Shown here: positions 7,755 through 16,972 of the stretch, piece by piece
How the letters are laid out: each line of letters opens with the position of its first letter
How positions within the stretch are numbered: position 1 is the stretch's first letter
NCBI RefSeq assembly: GCF_023721715.1
Contig: NZ_JAMDLG010000001.1
Coordinates: forward strand, 1,713,784 to 1,777,783
Direction: 5' to 3'
DNA length: 64,000 nt
Source of the DNA: Parasegetibacter sp. NRK P23
GTDB taxonomy: Bacteria; Bacteroidota; Bacteroidia; Chitinophagales; Chitinophagaceae
Notes under the pieces: model-generated
Seen by the model: only the letters and a program-made list of their open reading frames with translations
Database searches by the model: none
Told to the model about the DNA's origin: nothing
Made by a program: the position numbers and the translations under genes

Positions 7755-8939
7755 ATGCAAAAAAGGGAAGTATATATTCTGTCGGCCGTTCGTACACCTA
7801 TGGGCAGTTTCGGCGGTTCTTTAAAAGATTTTTCCGCCACACAACTGGGTGCCATCGCTATTAAAGGAGCCTTGGAGAAAGCCGGCATCGCCCCGGAACT
7901 GGTGGAGGATGTGTTGATGGGTTGTGTGTTGCAAGCCAACCTCGGACAGGCTCCCGCGCGCCAGGCCGCTAAATTTGCCGGACTTCCCAATGAAGTGAAT
8001 TGCACTACAGTGAACAAAGTATGCGCAAGCGGTATGAAGTCTATCGCGCAGGCGGCTCAAAGTATTATGTTGGGCGACGCTGATGTGGTAATTGCAGGGG
8101 GAATGGAAAGTATGAGTAATGTGCCCTTCTACTCCCCAAACATGCGCTGGGGCAACAAATACGGACATGTACAACTGGCCGACGGGCTTGCGAAAGATGG
8201 ACTCACTGATGTGTACGACGGGCAGGCCATGGGGATGGCCGCGGAACTGTGCGCAAGCGAATGTGCTATTTCCCGTGAAGCGCAGGATGCGTTTGCGGTA
8301 AGCAGTTACCAACGCAGCCAGAAAGCCTGGGAAAATGGCGCCTTCAACGAAGAAATCGTTCCTGTTCCCATTCCACAGCGTGCCGGTGATCCGCTGCTGT
8401 TCAATAAAGACGAAGAGCCCTTCAATGTTAAATTTGATAAGATACCCACACTGCGTCCTGCTTTTAAAAAAGATGGTACGGTAACTGCTGCAAATGCTTC
8501 TACCATGAATGATGGCGCCGCGGCGCTGGTGCTGGTATCAAAAGAAAAAGCTGAGGCATTAGGACTTAAACCTATCGGTAAAATCGTTTCCTATGCCGAT
8601 GCTGAACAGGCGCCTGAATGGTTTACCACCACGCCTTCCCTTGCTGTACCGAAAGCAGTGGCAAAAGCCGGACTTACCATGGAAGACATCGCCTACTGGG
8701 AACTGAACGAAGCTTTTGCTGTAGTGGGCATAGAAAATACAAAGCGCCTGAATATTGATCCTTCCAAAGTGAACGTGCACGGCGGTGCGGTGAGTCTGGG
8801 CCATCCCCTGGGTTGTTCAGGCGCACGCATCATTGTTACTCTGCTGCATGTGCTGAAGCAAAACAATGCACGATATGGTGCCGCAGGTATTTGCAACGGT
8901 GGCGGAGGCGCAAGCGCCATGGTGATAGAGGCGTTGTAA
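7755..8939 (+). CDS. Acetyl-CoA C-acetyltransferase (biosynthetic-type thiolase)
   Basis: A 394-residue cytosolic thiolase of normal length. The catalytic residues are all present: acyl-accepting Cys90 in NKVCASGMKS, His350 in GHPLGCSGAR and Cys380 in ICNGGGGASA. It condenses two acetyl-CoA to acetoacetyl-CoA or performs the reverse thiolysis. MxxGxVLQANLGQAPARQ is typical of this class. No hydroxyacyl-CoA dehydrogenase or crotonase lies beside it, so whether it serves fatty-acid breakdown, amino-acid catabolism or a mevalonate-type route is unclear. The gene is monocistronic and converges on the flippase gene with an 11-nt gap. Confidence 0.93.
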   Translation: MQKREVYILSAVRTPMGSFGGSLKDFSATQLGAIAIKGALEKAGIAPELVEDVLMGCVLQANLGQAPARQAAKFAGLPNEVNCTTVNKVCASGMKSIAQAAQSIMLGDADVVIAGGMESMSNVPFYSPNMRWGNKYGHVQLADGLAKDGLTDVYDGQAMGMAAELCASECAISREAQDAFAVSSYQRSQKAWENGAFNEEIVPVPIPQRAGDPLLFNKDEEPFNVKFDKIPTLRPAFKKDGTVTAANASTMNDGAAALVLVSKEKAEALGLKPIGKIVSYADAEQAPEWFTTTPSLAVPKAVAKAGLTMEDIAYWELNEAFAVVGIENTKRLNIDPSKVNVHGGAVSLGHPLGCSGARIIVTLLHVLKQNNARYGAAGICNGGGGASAMVIEAL

Positions 8940-8950
8940 ATACAAGGCGA

Positions 8951-10447
8951 TCACTTTCCAATGCCCAATCTTTTCTTTCCTACGGCTATTAACTGATCTA
9001 CGTCTGGGGAAACCTTCGTAAAATATACGGTTACGCAGAACAAAATAGAAAAACTGCCGCATTTGAGCAGGAGACCGGCAACGCCGTCGATGTTCCTGAA
9101 AAGCAATAGGGGCAACAGGTAACAGCCCGCGCTGGTAAGTAATAACACGAGTGTTTTGCTGTTGAAAGGCTGGAGTTTAAACTTGTACCAGAGAAAGTAC
9201 ATGCGGATCATATTGTAAACGGATACGCGTATAAGTTCTGAAATTACCGCACCGTTGAGGCCATAAGCCCGTATCAGGAAATAGTTCAACGGAATGGTGA
9301 GCGCAAGGAGAATAATGCCCGAATAAAATTCAAATCGCCAGAATAAGGAGGTGCCGATAATATAATTATTAACCCCGGTGCCCAGTTCCACGAGTTTGGA
9401 AAGACCAAGCACAAATAAGATCGCCAGTATCGAAAAATACTCTTCGTTCATGCCGAGGAACTGCATCGCGTTCTCCATGCCCAGCCAGATGTTCACCACG
9501 ATGAATATGCCTCCGGCCAACAGGTTGATGGATGACCTGCTGTAAATCCTGCTGATCTCCGGGATGTTTTTGTCTTTCCAGGCCTGCGACAAATGTGATA
9601 TTGTAATAGGCGCCAGCGCGCGCTGGGGAATCATGGCCAGGTTGATGGCGTAAGTGGCCAGGTTGTATGCCGCGGTCACCGCGAGCCCGTTCATACTGGC
9701 GAGCAGAATGGAGTCGAATGTAACGGCCAGGGTATTGATGATCTGCGAAAGATAAGTAAGGGAAAAAAGCGTCAGCATCTTCCGGTAGAACTTCTTCGTA
9801 ACGCGGCTGATGCTGAAGTTAAGGTGGAAATGATCTTCCCGTATAAGATAGATGATGATGGTGATAAAGATGCCGCCATAGGTGAACGAGAATAACTTGA
9901 TGAATGTATCGAAATCGATGATTCCCGCGATTTTCAATAGAATGATAACGGTGGTCAGCAGCCTTACCCCGGCTTCTTTGAGGAAGTTGGGAAGAACGGT
10001 TTTCCTGTGCAGCCAACTGTAGCTTTCCAGCAGGAAATAGAACAGGTAGAAATAAGTGAACGGGAAAATCCAGTAATAGTATTCCACCAGCAGGGCCGAC
10101 CTGTACTGAAACTTCCGGATCACCAATGGTTCAAATAAAATGCCTGCCACCATGAGCAGGATGAAACCGATTGTTCCCCCGATCATCGCGATGGCGAGCA
10201 GGTCATTGTCTTTTTTCTCCAGGTTGTCCTGGTAATAAGGGAAGAATTTGTACATCACGGCCGGCAAGCCCAGGCTGGCAAAGGCCATGAAGTTCTGCGC
10301 GATGTCGAAAAACGCCCTGGTAAGCCCAAACTCTTCAGCGGTAAAATAATTGTTGGAGGTGAAGAACCACATATTGATGGCGCCCACCACGAAACCCGTG
10401 ATGATAACCGCGGAAGAATACAAACTCTGTTTACGGATATTCCCCAT
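8951..10447 (-). CDS. Lipopolysaccharide/polysaccharide flippase, MOP superfamily
   Basis: 498 residues with about 12-14 hydrophobic segments, beginning SLYSSAVIITGFVVGAINMWFF and including repeated paired helices through the C-terminus. The start IRKQSLYSS, the early EEFGLTRAFFDIAQNF and the long helical ladder fit the Wzx/PST-type oligosaccharide exporters of the MOP (MATE-like) superfamily, which move lipid-linked glycans across the inner membrane. No glycosyltransferase cluster is adjacent. It starts 6 nt downstream of the M1 peptidase stop in the opposite direction of reading order, i.e. the M1 gene lies to its right and both read leftward; transcription therefore runs M1 peptidase then flippase... 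the order on the minus strand is M1 first. Co-transcription is likely, functional linkage is not obvious. Confidence 0.85.
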   Translation of the reverse strand: MGNIRKQSLYSSAVIITGFVVGAINMWFFTSNNYFTAEEFGLTRAFFDIAQNFMAFASLGLPAVMYKFFPYYQDNLEKKDNDLLAIAMIGGTIGFILLMVAGILFEPLVIRKFQYRSALLVEYYYWIFPFTYFYLFYFLLESYSWLHRKTVLPNFLKEAGVRLLTTVIILLKIAGIIDFDTFIKLFSFTYGGIFITIIIYLIREDHFHLNFSISRVTKKFYRKMLTLFSLTYLSQIINTLAVTFDSILLASMNGLAVTAAYNLATYAINLAMIPQRALAPITISHLSQAWKDKNIPEISRIYSRSSINLLAGGIFIVVNIWLGMENAMQFLGMNEEYFSILAILFVLGLSKLVELGTGVNNYIIGTSLFWRFEFYSGIILLALTIPLNYFLIRAYGLNGAVISELIRVSVYNMIRMYFLWYKFKLQPFNSKTLVLLLTSAGCYLLPLLLFRNIDGVAGLLLKCGSFSILFCVTVYFTKVSPDVDQLIAVGKKRLGIGK

Positions 10448-10452
10448 GTATG

Positions 10453-12108
10453 TTACCGGATATAAAAGTTAGGATCCTTCAGAGTTTTAACGTCCACCAT
10501 ATCGGTGTATCCTGTTTTGAGTTTCTGCCATTTTTCAGTGGGAGTAATCCATACCCAGTTACCGGAGGCGTCTTTGATGCGTGTTCTCATGTCGAAACCC
10601 GGAACACAATCTGTCCACCGGTAGGAGAGTAACAGTTTGTTCCGTTTCATTTGCTGGTTGATCTCCAGTTTGGGAATCTTTGTGGTGCGAAGGTATTGGT
10701 CGAAAACTTTCTGCAACCGAAGTCCGGTTTCTTTCGACAAAAAATCTTCTACTTCCGCTGTGGTAACGGTTTGATGGTAATAGACCTGGTTCATTTTCCG
10801 CAACATCAGCCGGAATTTTTCATCGTTGCCCACCATCTGCCGGATCATGTGGAGCATGTTCGCGCCTTTGTAATACATATCGCCGGAGCCTTCCCGGTTC
10901 ACGTTGTACACGCCTATGATGGGAATATCGTTCGCGATGTTTTTCCTGATGCCCTGCACGTAAGCGTTCGCGGCGCTGTCGCCGTATAAACAATTAAGGT
11001 AGATCGTTTCAGAATAGTTGGTGAAACTTTCGTGAATCCACATATCGGCGATGTCTTTCGCGGTGATGTTGTTGCCGAACCATTCATGACCGGTTTCGTG
11101 GATGATGATAAAGTCGAACTTCAGGCCCCAGCCTGATCCTGATAGATCGCGCCCCTTGTACCCGTTCTCAAAATCATTGCCATAGGCCACGGCGCTCTGG
11201 TGTTCCATGCCGAGGTGCGGAGCGTCTACGAGTTTGTAACCGTCTTCATAAAAAGGATAGGGGCCGAACCAGTGTTCGAAGCATTTCATCATGGGGGCCA
11301 CCTGCGTGAATTGCTTTTTGGCTTTGTCGAGGTGTTCTTCGAGTACCCAGTAAGTGCAGTCCAGCGGACCTTTCTCGCCCTGAAGCGTTTCGCCGAAACT
11401 GGTGTAAGTGCCGATATAGGGAACGATATTGTAGTTGTTGATAGGGTTGGTAACGGCCCAGCGGTAGCGCATGTTTTCATTTGCATCTTTTTCAACACTT
11501 CTCAATCTCCCATTGCCCACCCCTTTAAGGTTGGAAGGCGTTACAATGGTAAGCGCGGCGCTGTCCACCTCATCCGACTGGTGATCTTTGTTCGGGTACC
11601 ATACACTGGCGCCCAGCCCCTGACAGGCAACGGATACCCAGGGGTTACCATTGCCGTCTTTTTTCCAGATCCAGCCGCCATCCCAGGGCGCGTTCTTCGC
11701 CGCTTTGGGAGTACCGCTGAAATGAATCGTGATTTTCTGCAGACTTTTCAGTGGAAGAACGGCAGGTAAATCCAGGTAAAAAACGTTGCCGTTACGGGTA
11801 AAAGAAACCGCTGTTCCGTTGTGTTCCACTTTATCGATTTGCATCGGTTCCTGGAGGTCGATCTGCATTTTTGTTGGCGTGGAAACCGGTTTGAAAGTGA
11901 TGGTGTTTGTTCCTGAAATGGTGCGTTTGTCGAAATCGGGTTGTACAGCAATATCATAATGCACCACATCCCACCATATGCGTTCCGGTGTAAGGGAGCC
12001 GCGTAAAGTATCCTGTCTGGTGAATTCGGCTTTTGAAAAAACCTGCGCGAAAAGGCAGGCGGGCAGCAACGTGAGCAGAAAAAAGAAACTTTGTTTGAGA
12101 AATCGCAT
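10453..12108 (-). CDS. Secreted M1 family metallopeptidase (aminopeptidase-like)
   Basis: A 551-residue protein with a signal peptide (FFFLLTLLPACLFAQ). The gluzincin zinc site HETGHEWFG (His337, Glu338, His341) is followed after 18 residues by the third ligand Glu360 in WIHESFTNYSE, the M1 spacing HExxHx18E. The exopeptidase motif normally written GAMEN appears as LGMEHQS just before it, a variant that I recall in other Bacteroidota M1 enzymes. Family members remove N-terminal residues from peptides; periplasmic or surface action is inferred from the signal. The divergently transcribed neighbour encodes a peptide-type solute-binding protein 30 nt away, which suggests shared regulation and a role in peptide use. 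The flippase gene follows within 6 nt on the same strand. Confidence 0.92.
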   Translation of the reverse strand: MRFLKQSFFFLLTLLPACLFAQVFSKAEFTRQDTLRGSLTPERIWWDVVHYDIAVQPDFDKRTISGTNTITFKPVSTPTKMQIDLQEPMQIDKVEHNGTAVSFTRNGNVFYLDLPAVLPLKSLQKITIHFSGTPKAAKNAPWDGGWIWKKDGNGNPWVSVACQGLGASVWYPNKDHQSDEVDSAALTIVTPSNLKGVGNGRLRSVEKDANENMRYRWAVTNPINNYNIVPYIGTYTSFGETLQGEKGPLDCTYWVLEEHLDKAKKQFTQVAPMMKCFEHWFGPYPFYEDGYKLVDAPHLGMEHQSAVAYGNDFENGYKGRDLSGSGWGLKFDFIIIHETGHEWFGNNITAKDIADMWIHESFTNYSETIYLNCLYGDSAANAYVQGIRKNIANDIPIIGVYNVNREGSGDMYYKGANMLHMIRQMVGNDEKFRLMLRKMNQVYYHQTVTTAEVEDFLSKETGLRLQKVFDQYLRTTKIPKLEINQQMKRNKLLLSYRWTDCVPGFDMRTRIKDASGNWVWITPTEKWQKLKTGYTDMVDVKTLKDPNFYIR

Positions 12109-12138
12109 AAAAGATTTTCTTTTGAAAAAAAACGGAAG

Positions 12139-13785
12139 ATGCTATCAACCGGGGCTAAAAGTACAACATCTGCATACTATATATTGGTTATCACCAGCTT
12201 TTTGGCCATTTTTTGTTTGAATTGCGGGAATAAAAGTATAGGCGGCAAGGGCTATTTCCGGTACAATGAAACCTCCGGTATCGCATCGCTTGATCCCGCT
12301 TTTGCCAAGAACCAGAGCATTATGTGGGCCGTGCACCAGTTGTTCAACACCCTGGTGGAAGTGGATAGCACGCTTCAGTTGCAACCATCGCTCGCTACAC
12401 GATGGGAAATTTCACCGGATGGCAGAACCTACACCTTCTCGCTCCGCAACGATGTCTTCTTTCACGACCACCCTGTTTTTCCCGGGGGAAAGGGCCGGAA
12501 AATGACGGCGGATGATGTGGTTTTTTCACTGCAAAGAATTGTGGATCCAGCCACCGCGAGCAGCGGAGCCTGGATATTCAACAATAAGATAGATACCATA
12601 CACCCCTTCACCGCCATAAACGATACAACTTTTCAACTGAAACTGCTGCAACCGTTCCGCCCCATGCTGGGTATACTGAGCATGCAATATTGTTCTGTTG
12701 TTCCAAAAGAGATCGTTCAACATTATGGCCGCGATTTCAGAAGGAATCCCGTGGGAACCGGTCCTTTTTCCTTCGGATTCTGGGAAGAAGGGCAGGCGCT
12801 CGTACTTAGAAAGCATCCACGGTACTTTGAAAAAGATGAAGCGGGCGTACAACTCCCATACCTGGACGGCATCCAGGTTTCTTTCCTCGACAACAAAGCC
12901 GCGGAGTTCCTGGAGTTCCGCCAGCAGCGCTTGCATTTCATCAACGACATTGAATCCTCTTTCAAAGATGAAGTGCTTACCAAAGCAGGCACATTGCGCA
13001 AAGCGTGGGAGGGAAAAATAACAATGCATAAGCACCCGTATTTAAACATAGAATACCTCGGTATTTTTCAGGATACGGCAACCGGGAATAACCCGCTCCG
13101 CCAAAAGAAAGTACGGCAGGCCATCAACTATGCTTTCGACCGGGAAAAAATGATGCTCTACCTGCGCAACTCCATCGGGACCGCTGCCCATGCCGGTTTT
13201 GTACCAATGGGATTGCCTTCTTTTGATGCCAGACTGGTGAAAGGATATTCCTATGATCCCAGAATGGCCAGGAAACTTTTAGAAGAAGCCGGGTATGGAA
13301 ACGGAAAACAAATGCCTGCCATTAAACTGCTCACCATCCCGATCTATACCGACCTGGCGGCGTTCATTGCCACTGAACTGGGGGAGGCCGGTATTCCCGT
13401 TCAGGTGGAAACCGTTCAGAAAAGCCTGTTGCTGGAAATGACCGCTAATGGGAGGGCACCGTTTTTTCGCGGCAGCTGGATTGCTGATTATCCGGATGCG
13501 GAGAATTACCTGTCTGTTTTCTATGGAAAAAATCCAGCGCCGCCCAACTATACACGGTTCCGGAACAGCAGGTATGACGCGCTTTTTGAGAAAGCTGTAG
13601 GGGAGAACAACGATTCTCTGCGTTATGAACTGTACCGGGAAATGGACCGCATCATCGTGGAAGAAGCGCCCGTGGTGCCTTTGTGGTACGATATGGTATT
13701 GCACCTTGTTCAGCATGGCGTAAAAGGCTTTCGGCCCAATGCGCTTAACCTGCTGGAATTAAGAAGGTGTACCCTTGATCAGTAG
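12139..13785 (+). CDS. Extracellular solute-binding protein family 5 (peptide/nickel type)
   Basis: About 548 residues. The N-terminal hydrophobic stretch AYYILVITSFLAIFCLNC ends at a Cys (residue 29) that may be a lipoprotein anchor, although the LNC box is weak. The SBP_bac_5 fold is clear: SLDPAFAKNQSIMWAVHQLFNTLVEVD, WEISPDGRTYTFSLRNDVFFHD, MTADDVVFSLQRI, VGTGPFSFGFWEEG, VRQAINYAFDREKMM and IADYPDAENYLSVFYG. Such proteins deliver oligopeptides to DppBCDF/OppBCDF permeases, none of which are present here, so this is an orphan binding protein. ATG 12139 is preferred over 12091, which lies inside the divergent gene's start region. It ends one base before the convergent msrA stop. Confidence 0.88.
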   Translation: MLSTGAKSTTSAYYILVITSFLAIFCLNCGNKSIGGKGYFRYNETSGIASLDPAFAKNQSIMWAVHQLFNTLVEVDSTLQLQPSLATRWEISPDGRTYTFSLRNDVFFHDHPVFPGGKGRKMTADDVVFSLQRIVDPATASSGAWIFNNKIDTIHPFTAINDTTFQLKLLQPFRPMLGILSMQYCSVVPKEIVQHYGRDFRRNPVGTGPFSFGFWEEGQALVLRKHPRYFEKDEAGVQLPYLDGIQVSFLDNKAAEFLEFRQQRLHFINDIESSFKDEVLTKAGTLRKAWEGKITMHKHPYLNIEYLGIFQDTATGNNPLRQKKVRQAINYAFDREKMMLYLRNSIGTAAHAGFVPMGLPSFDARLVKGYSYDPRMARKLLEEAGYGNGKQMPAIKLLTIPIYTDLAAFIATELGEAGIPVQVETVQKSLLLEMTANGRAPFFRGSWIADYPDAENYLSVFYGKNPAPPNYTRFRNSRYDALFEKAVGENNDSLRYELYREMDRIIVEEAPVVPLWYDMVLHLVQHGVKGFRPNALNLLELRRCTLDQ

Positions 13786-13786
13786 C

Positions 13787-14461
13787 TTATCTTTTCAGTT
13801 TCTCCTTAAAGGCTTTCTGAAACTTCTCCATTTTCGGGCGGATCACAAAGTTGCAATAGGGCTGTGAACCATTGTTGGTATAATAATCCTGGTGGTATTG
13901 TTCCGCGGCGTAAAAATTAATCAGCGGAGAAATTTCGGTTACGATGGGCGCGTTGAAAGCCCCGGCTTTATCGAGTTCTTTCTTGTAATGCTCCGCCTTA
14001 AGTTTCTGTTCCTCATCTTTATAAAAAATCGCGGAACGGTACTGCGGCCCCACATCGTTGCCCTGGCGGTTCAAAGTAGTAGGATCATGCGTTTGCCAGA
14101 ATACTTCGAGCAGTTCATCAAAACTGATCACTGCGGGATCGTACACCAGTTGCACCACTTCCGCATGACCGGTATTCTTTTCACAAACCTGCTCGTACGT
14201 AGGATTTTTAACGTGCCCGCCGGAATAACCGGAAGTAACTTTCAAAACGCCTTCCAATTGTTCAAAAACCGCTTCGGTACACCAGAAGCAGCCGGTGCCA
14301 AAAGTTGCGGTATCCGTATTCACGGCGCCTTCAGGATTGAATGATGTCGTCATTGTTTTGTATGCGTTTTCTCTCTGTGCACAGGATGGGACCAGCCAGG
14401 CGGCGAGTCCCGAAAATACAATAAGTACGGTCCAAAGACCTGCGTTCTGATAATACCTCAT
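13787..14461 (-). CDS. msrA: Peptide methionine (S)-sulfoxide reductase, lipoprotein form
   Basis: 224 residues. An N-terminal hydrophobic segment ends at a lipobox-like WLVPSC, so it is probably exported and lipid-anchored, unlike the cytosolic enzyme. The MsrA domain is complete: FGTGCFWCTEAVF with the catalytic Cys, GYSGGHVKNPTYEQV, GHAEVVQLVYDP, FWQTHDPTTLNRQGNDVGPQYRSAIF and YHQDYY. It reduces methionine-S-sulfoxide in proteins. The ATG at 14461 is chosen over an upstream TTG. A perfect -7 box is at 14502-14509. With the free-methionine (R)-sulfoxide reductase at 63.5 kb it makes two Met-repair enzymes in the window. Confidence 0.94.
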   Translation of the reverse strand: MRYYQNAGLWTVLIVFSGLAAWLVPSCAQRENAYKTMTTSFNPEGAVNTDTATFGTGCFWCTEAVFEQLEGVLKVTSGYSGGHVKNPTYEQVCEKNTGHAEVVQLVYDPAVISFDELLEVFWQTHDPTTLNRQGNDVGPQYRSAIFYKDEEQKLKAEHYKKELDKAGAFNAPIVTEISPLINFYAAEQYHQDYYTNNGSQPYCNFVIRPKMEKFQKAFKEKLKR

Positions 14462-14501
14462 AATCTTCACATTTACCAAACAGGTAGCACCAATATCCGT
14501 G

Positions 14502-14509
14502 CAAAGTTA
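14502..14509 (-). promoter_or_regulatory. -7 box TAACTTTG for msrA
   Basis: Minus strand reads TAACTTTGCACGG, an exact TAnnTTTG, 41 nt before the msrA ATG. No TTG is present at the expected -33 distance. Confidence 0.45.
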
Positions 14510-14631
14510 GTCCTATTGGTAGCGGCGGTTAGTTAAATTAAACTATAAAAGCAGTTTTTACAAAAGGTTTAACAGGCAACGAATATACACAATTACACTT
14601 ATGCACCGTTTTTCACCCGTTCTAAAATCAG

Positions 14632-14639
14632 TATTTTTG
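14632..14639 (+). promoter_or_regulatory. -7 box TATTTTTG for the mutS2-like gene
   Basis: Exact TAnnTTTG followed by CGCCAC, 19 nt before the ATG at 14659, implying a 5' leader of roughly a dozen bases. Confidence 0.5.
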
Positions 14640-14658
14640 CGCCACAACAGACCTACAG

Positions 14659-16776
14659 ATGAAACTTTTCCCGGAATCGGCAGCCGTGCAGTTGGAATTC
14701 GACAAGATCAGATCGCTTGTGCACCAGTATTGTAAAACAGAGTACGGAAAAACAAGGGCCGATGAACTCAGGATCCACACCCATCGCCGCTTTATTGAAC
14801 CTGAACTGAAACAGACCGATGAGTACCGCCTCATCCTGGCCAGGGGATTGTATTTCCCCAATGATTTCACGCAGAACATCCGTAAGGACCTGAAACTGCT
14901 TTCTATTCCCGGGGCCGTATTGGTGGGCGATCAGTTCATGCATATCCGTAAACTGGCCGATAGCATGGAGCAGATTTTCCGCTGGTTTGATACGGAAAGA
15001 AGGCAGGAGTACTGGGCCATGGCGAAGCTGCTGGAAGGAACGCATTACGAGAAGGCCATCATCAAACTGATTGATGAGATACTAGATGAACATGGCCAGG
15101 TAAAAGACAATGCATCACCTGAACTGGCTGATATCCGGCTCAACCTGTACCGGAAAAGAAATGATCTCCGCAGGGTTTTCGAAAGGATTATTTCCAAATT
15201 GAACAAGCAGGGCTACCTGGCCGATATTGAAGAGGCTTTCCTGAATGGCAGAAGGGTAGTGGCTGTGTTCGCGGAGCAGAAAAGAATGATCAAAGGCATC
15301 CTGCACGGAGAGTCAGATACACGCAGAACGGCTTTCATTGAACCCGAAGAAACCATTTCGCTCAACAACGAGATTTTCAGCCTGGAAAATGAAGAGAGCC
15401 GGGAAGTGAACCGTATCCTCCGGCAACTTACACAACGTGTCGCGGTATTCGCGGATCTTTTGAAGACCTATCATGACCTTATCGGCGAATACGATTACAT
15501 CCGTGCCAAAGCCAGGCTTGCGCTGGATATGAACGGTGTTTTTCCCCAACTCTCTGATAAGTCGGTGATCGATATTGAACGGGCCTACCATCCGCTTTTA
15601 TTTATCTACAATAAAAAATCCGGTAAAGATACCGTTCCCGTTACCCTGAAGCTGGACGAAAAAGAAAGGATACTGGTAATTTCCGGTCCGAATGCCGGCG
15701 GTAAAACGGTGGCCATGAAAACCGTTGGCCTGCTTCAGATCATGTTGCAAAGCGGGTTGCTGGTACCGGTGCGTGAAACCTCCACTTTCGGCATCTTCCG
15801 TCAGTTGATGATCCATATCGGTGATACCCAGAGCCTGGAATTTGAACTGAGTACCTACAGTTCGCACCTCCGCCACATGAAGCATTTCATAGAAACGGCC
15901 AACGGAAGAACACTTTTTTTCATCGATGAACTCGGAAGCGGCAGTGATCCCAACCTGGGTGGCGCCTTCGCTGAAGTGATTATGGAAGAACTGGCCAGGA
16001 AACACGCGATGGGCATTGTTACCACCCACTACCTCAACCTGAAGGTGATGGCTAATAAGGTGCCCGGCATCATCAACGGTGCCATGGCCTTCGACGAAGA
16101 GAACCTGCTTCCCTTATACCGCCTCATCATCGGAAAACCAGGATCGTCTTACACCTTCTCCATCGCGCAGCGCATCGGACTTCATCCCGCGCTCATCAAC
16201 CGTGCCCGGAAAATGGTGGATGAAGAGCATTTCCGCCTCGATAAATTGCTGAACCGTACCGAACAGGACCTGCGCCAGGTAGAAGAAAAGGAAAAACAAC
16301 TGAACCAATTGCTGAAAGAGAACGAACGCCTTAAAAAGCAGATGGAACAAGTGTTGGATAAAGAGAAGCACCGTCAGCAGGTGGAACTCCTCAAACAACA
16401 GAACCGCATCACCGAGGACCGGATCGCTTACCTCAAAGACATGGAGCGCAAGCTCCGCCACATCGTTTTGGACTGGAAAAAGGCCGAAGACAAAAACGAG
16501 GTACTCAAACAACTGCACGCCCTGCTGTTCAAACAACAGGACAACCACAAAAGCGAAAAAGTGCGCAAGCGGCTGGATGCGCGTTACGAGGATTTAACGG
16601 AGCAGCCCATTGTTGTGGGTGTAAAAGCCCGTATGAAGAAGGGGCACCAGGTTGGCGTTGTAAAGGAAATCCGTGGTAAAAAAGCGGTGCTCCAGGTTGG
16701 TGTATTGCCCATCACCGTTGATGTTGAATCACTTATAGCGGTGCGTGACCGTCCTCAGGAAGAAATAAATACCTGA
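14659..16776 (+). CDS. MutS2-like DNA-binding ATPase without a recognisable Smr domain
   Basis: 705 residues. The N-terminal part (1-300) has MutS core/clamp helices (LEFDKIRSLVHQYCKTEYGK; LADIRLNLYRKRNDLRRVFERII). The ATPase is complete: Walker A SGPNAGGKT at about 343-350, then FFIDELGSGSDPNLGGAFAE with Walker B, and TTHYLNLK. A long coiled coil covers about 535-610 (LRQVEEKEKQLNQLLKENERLKKQ). A small beta domain (VGVKARMKKGHQVGVVKEIRGKKAVLQVG) ends the protein. MutS2 proteins usually continue into a Smr nuclease domain (about 780 residues in total); that is missing here, with a normal stop. MutS2 acts on recombination intermediates or collided ribosomes, not classical mismatch repair. The tRNA-Ser gene follows. 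Confidence 0.88.
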   Translation: MKLFPESAAVQLEFDKIRSLVHQYCKTEYGKTRADELRIHTHRRFIEPELKQTDEYRLILARGLYFPNDFTQNIRKDLKLLSIPGAVLVGDQFMHIRKLADSMEQIFRWFDTERRQEYWAMAKLLEGTHYEKAIIKLIDEILDEHGQVKDNASPELADIRLNLYRKRNDLRRVFERIISKLNKQGYLADIEEAFLNGRRVVAVFAEQKRMIKGILHGESDTRRTAFIEPEETISLNNEIFSLENEESREVNRILRQLTQRVAVFADLLKTYHDLIGEYDYIRAKARLALDMNGVFPQLSDKSVIDIERAYHPLLFIYNKKSGKDTVPVTLKLDEKERILVISGPNAGGKTVAMKTVGLLQIMLQSGLLVPVRETSTFGIFRQLMIHIGDTQSLEFELSTYSSHLRHMKHFIETANGRTLFFIDELGSGSDPNLGGAFAEVIMEELARKHAMGIVTTHYLNLKVMANKVPGIINGAMAFDEENLLPLYRLIIGKPGSSYTFSIAQRIGLHPALINRARKMVDEEHFRLDKLLNRTEQDLRQVEEKEKQLNQLLKENERLKKQMEQVLDKEKHRQQVELLKQQNRITEDRIAYLKDMERKLRHIVLDWKKAEDKNEVLKQLHALLFKQQDNHKSEKVRKRLDARYEDLTEQPIVVGVKARMKKGHQVGVVKEIRGKKAVLQVGVLPITVDVESLIAVRDRPQEEINT

Positions 16777-16819
16777 AAAATTTTGGAAGATATCTATCGG
16801 TTACCCTAATTTCGCACCC

Positions 16820-16904
16820 GGAGAGATGGCAGAGTGGTCGATTGCGGCGGTCTTGAAAACCGTTGAGGGTTACACCTCCGGGGGTTCGAATCCCTCTCTC
16901 TCCG
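16820..16904 (+). tRNA. tRNA-Ser (anticodon UGA)
   Basis: A class II tRNA folds fully. Acceptor GGAGAGA (16820-16826) pairs with TCTCTCC (16897-16903), discriminator G16904. The anticodon stem GCGGT/ACCGT holds the loop CTTGAAA with anticodon TGA at 16854-16856. A long variable arm (GAGGGTTACACCTCC region) precedes the T arm GGGGG-TTCGAAT-CCCTC. CCA is not encoded. It lies 43 nt after the mutS2-like gene and is followed by a hairpin terminator. Confidence 0.96.
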
Positions 16905-16940
16905 CTAAAGTTTGTCAGATTAGATTAACTTAAATGAATG

Positions 16941-16972
16941 AAGCCTGCAAATCAAGTGATTTCAGGCTTTTT
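16941..16972 (+). terminator. Rho-independent terminator after tRNA-Ser
   Basis: AAGCCTG and CAGGCTT form a 7-bp stem extended, after one bulged C, by AAATC/GATTT around an AAGT loop, and are followed by a T-run. Confidence 0.85.
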
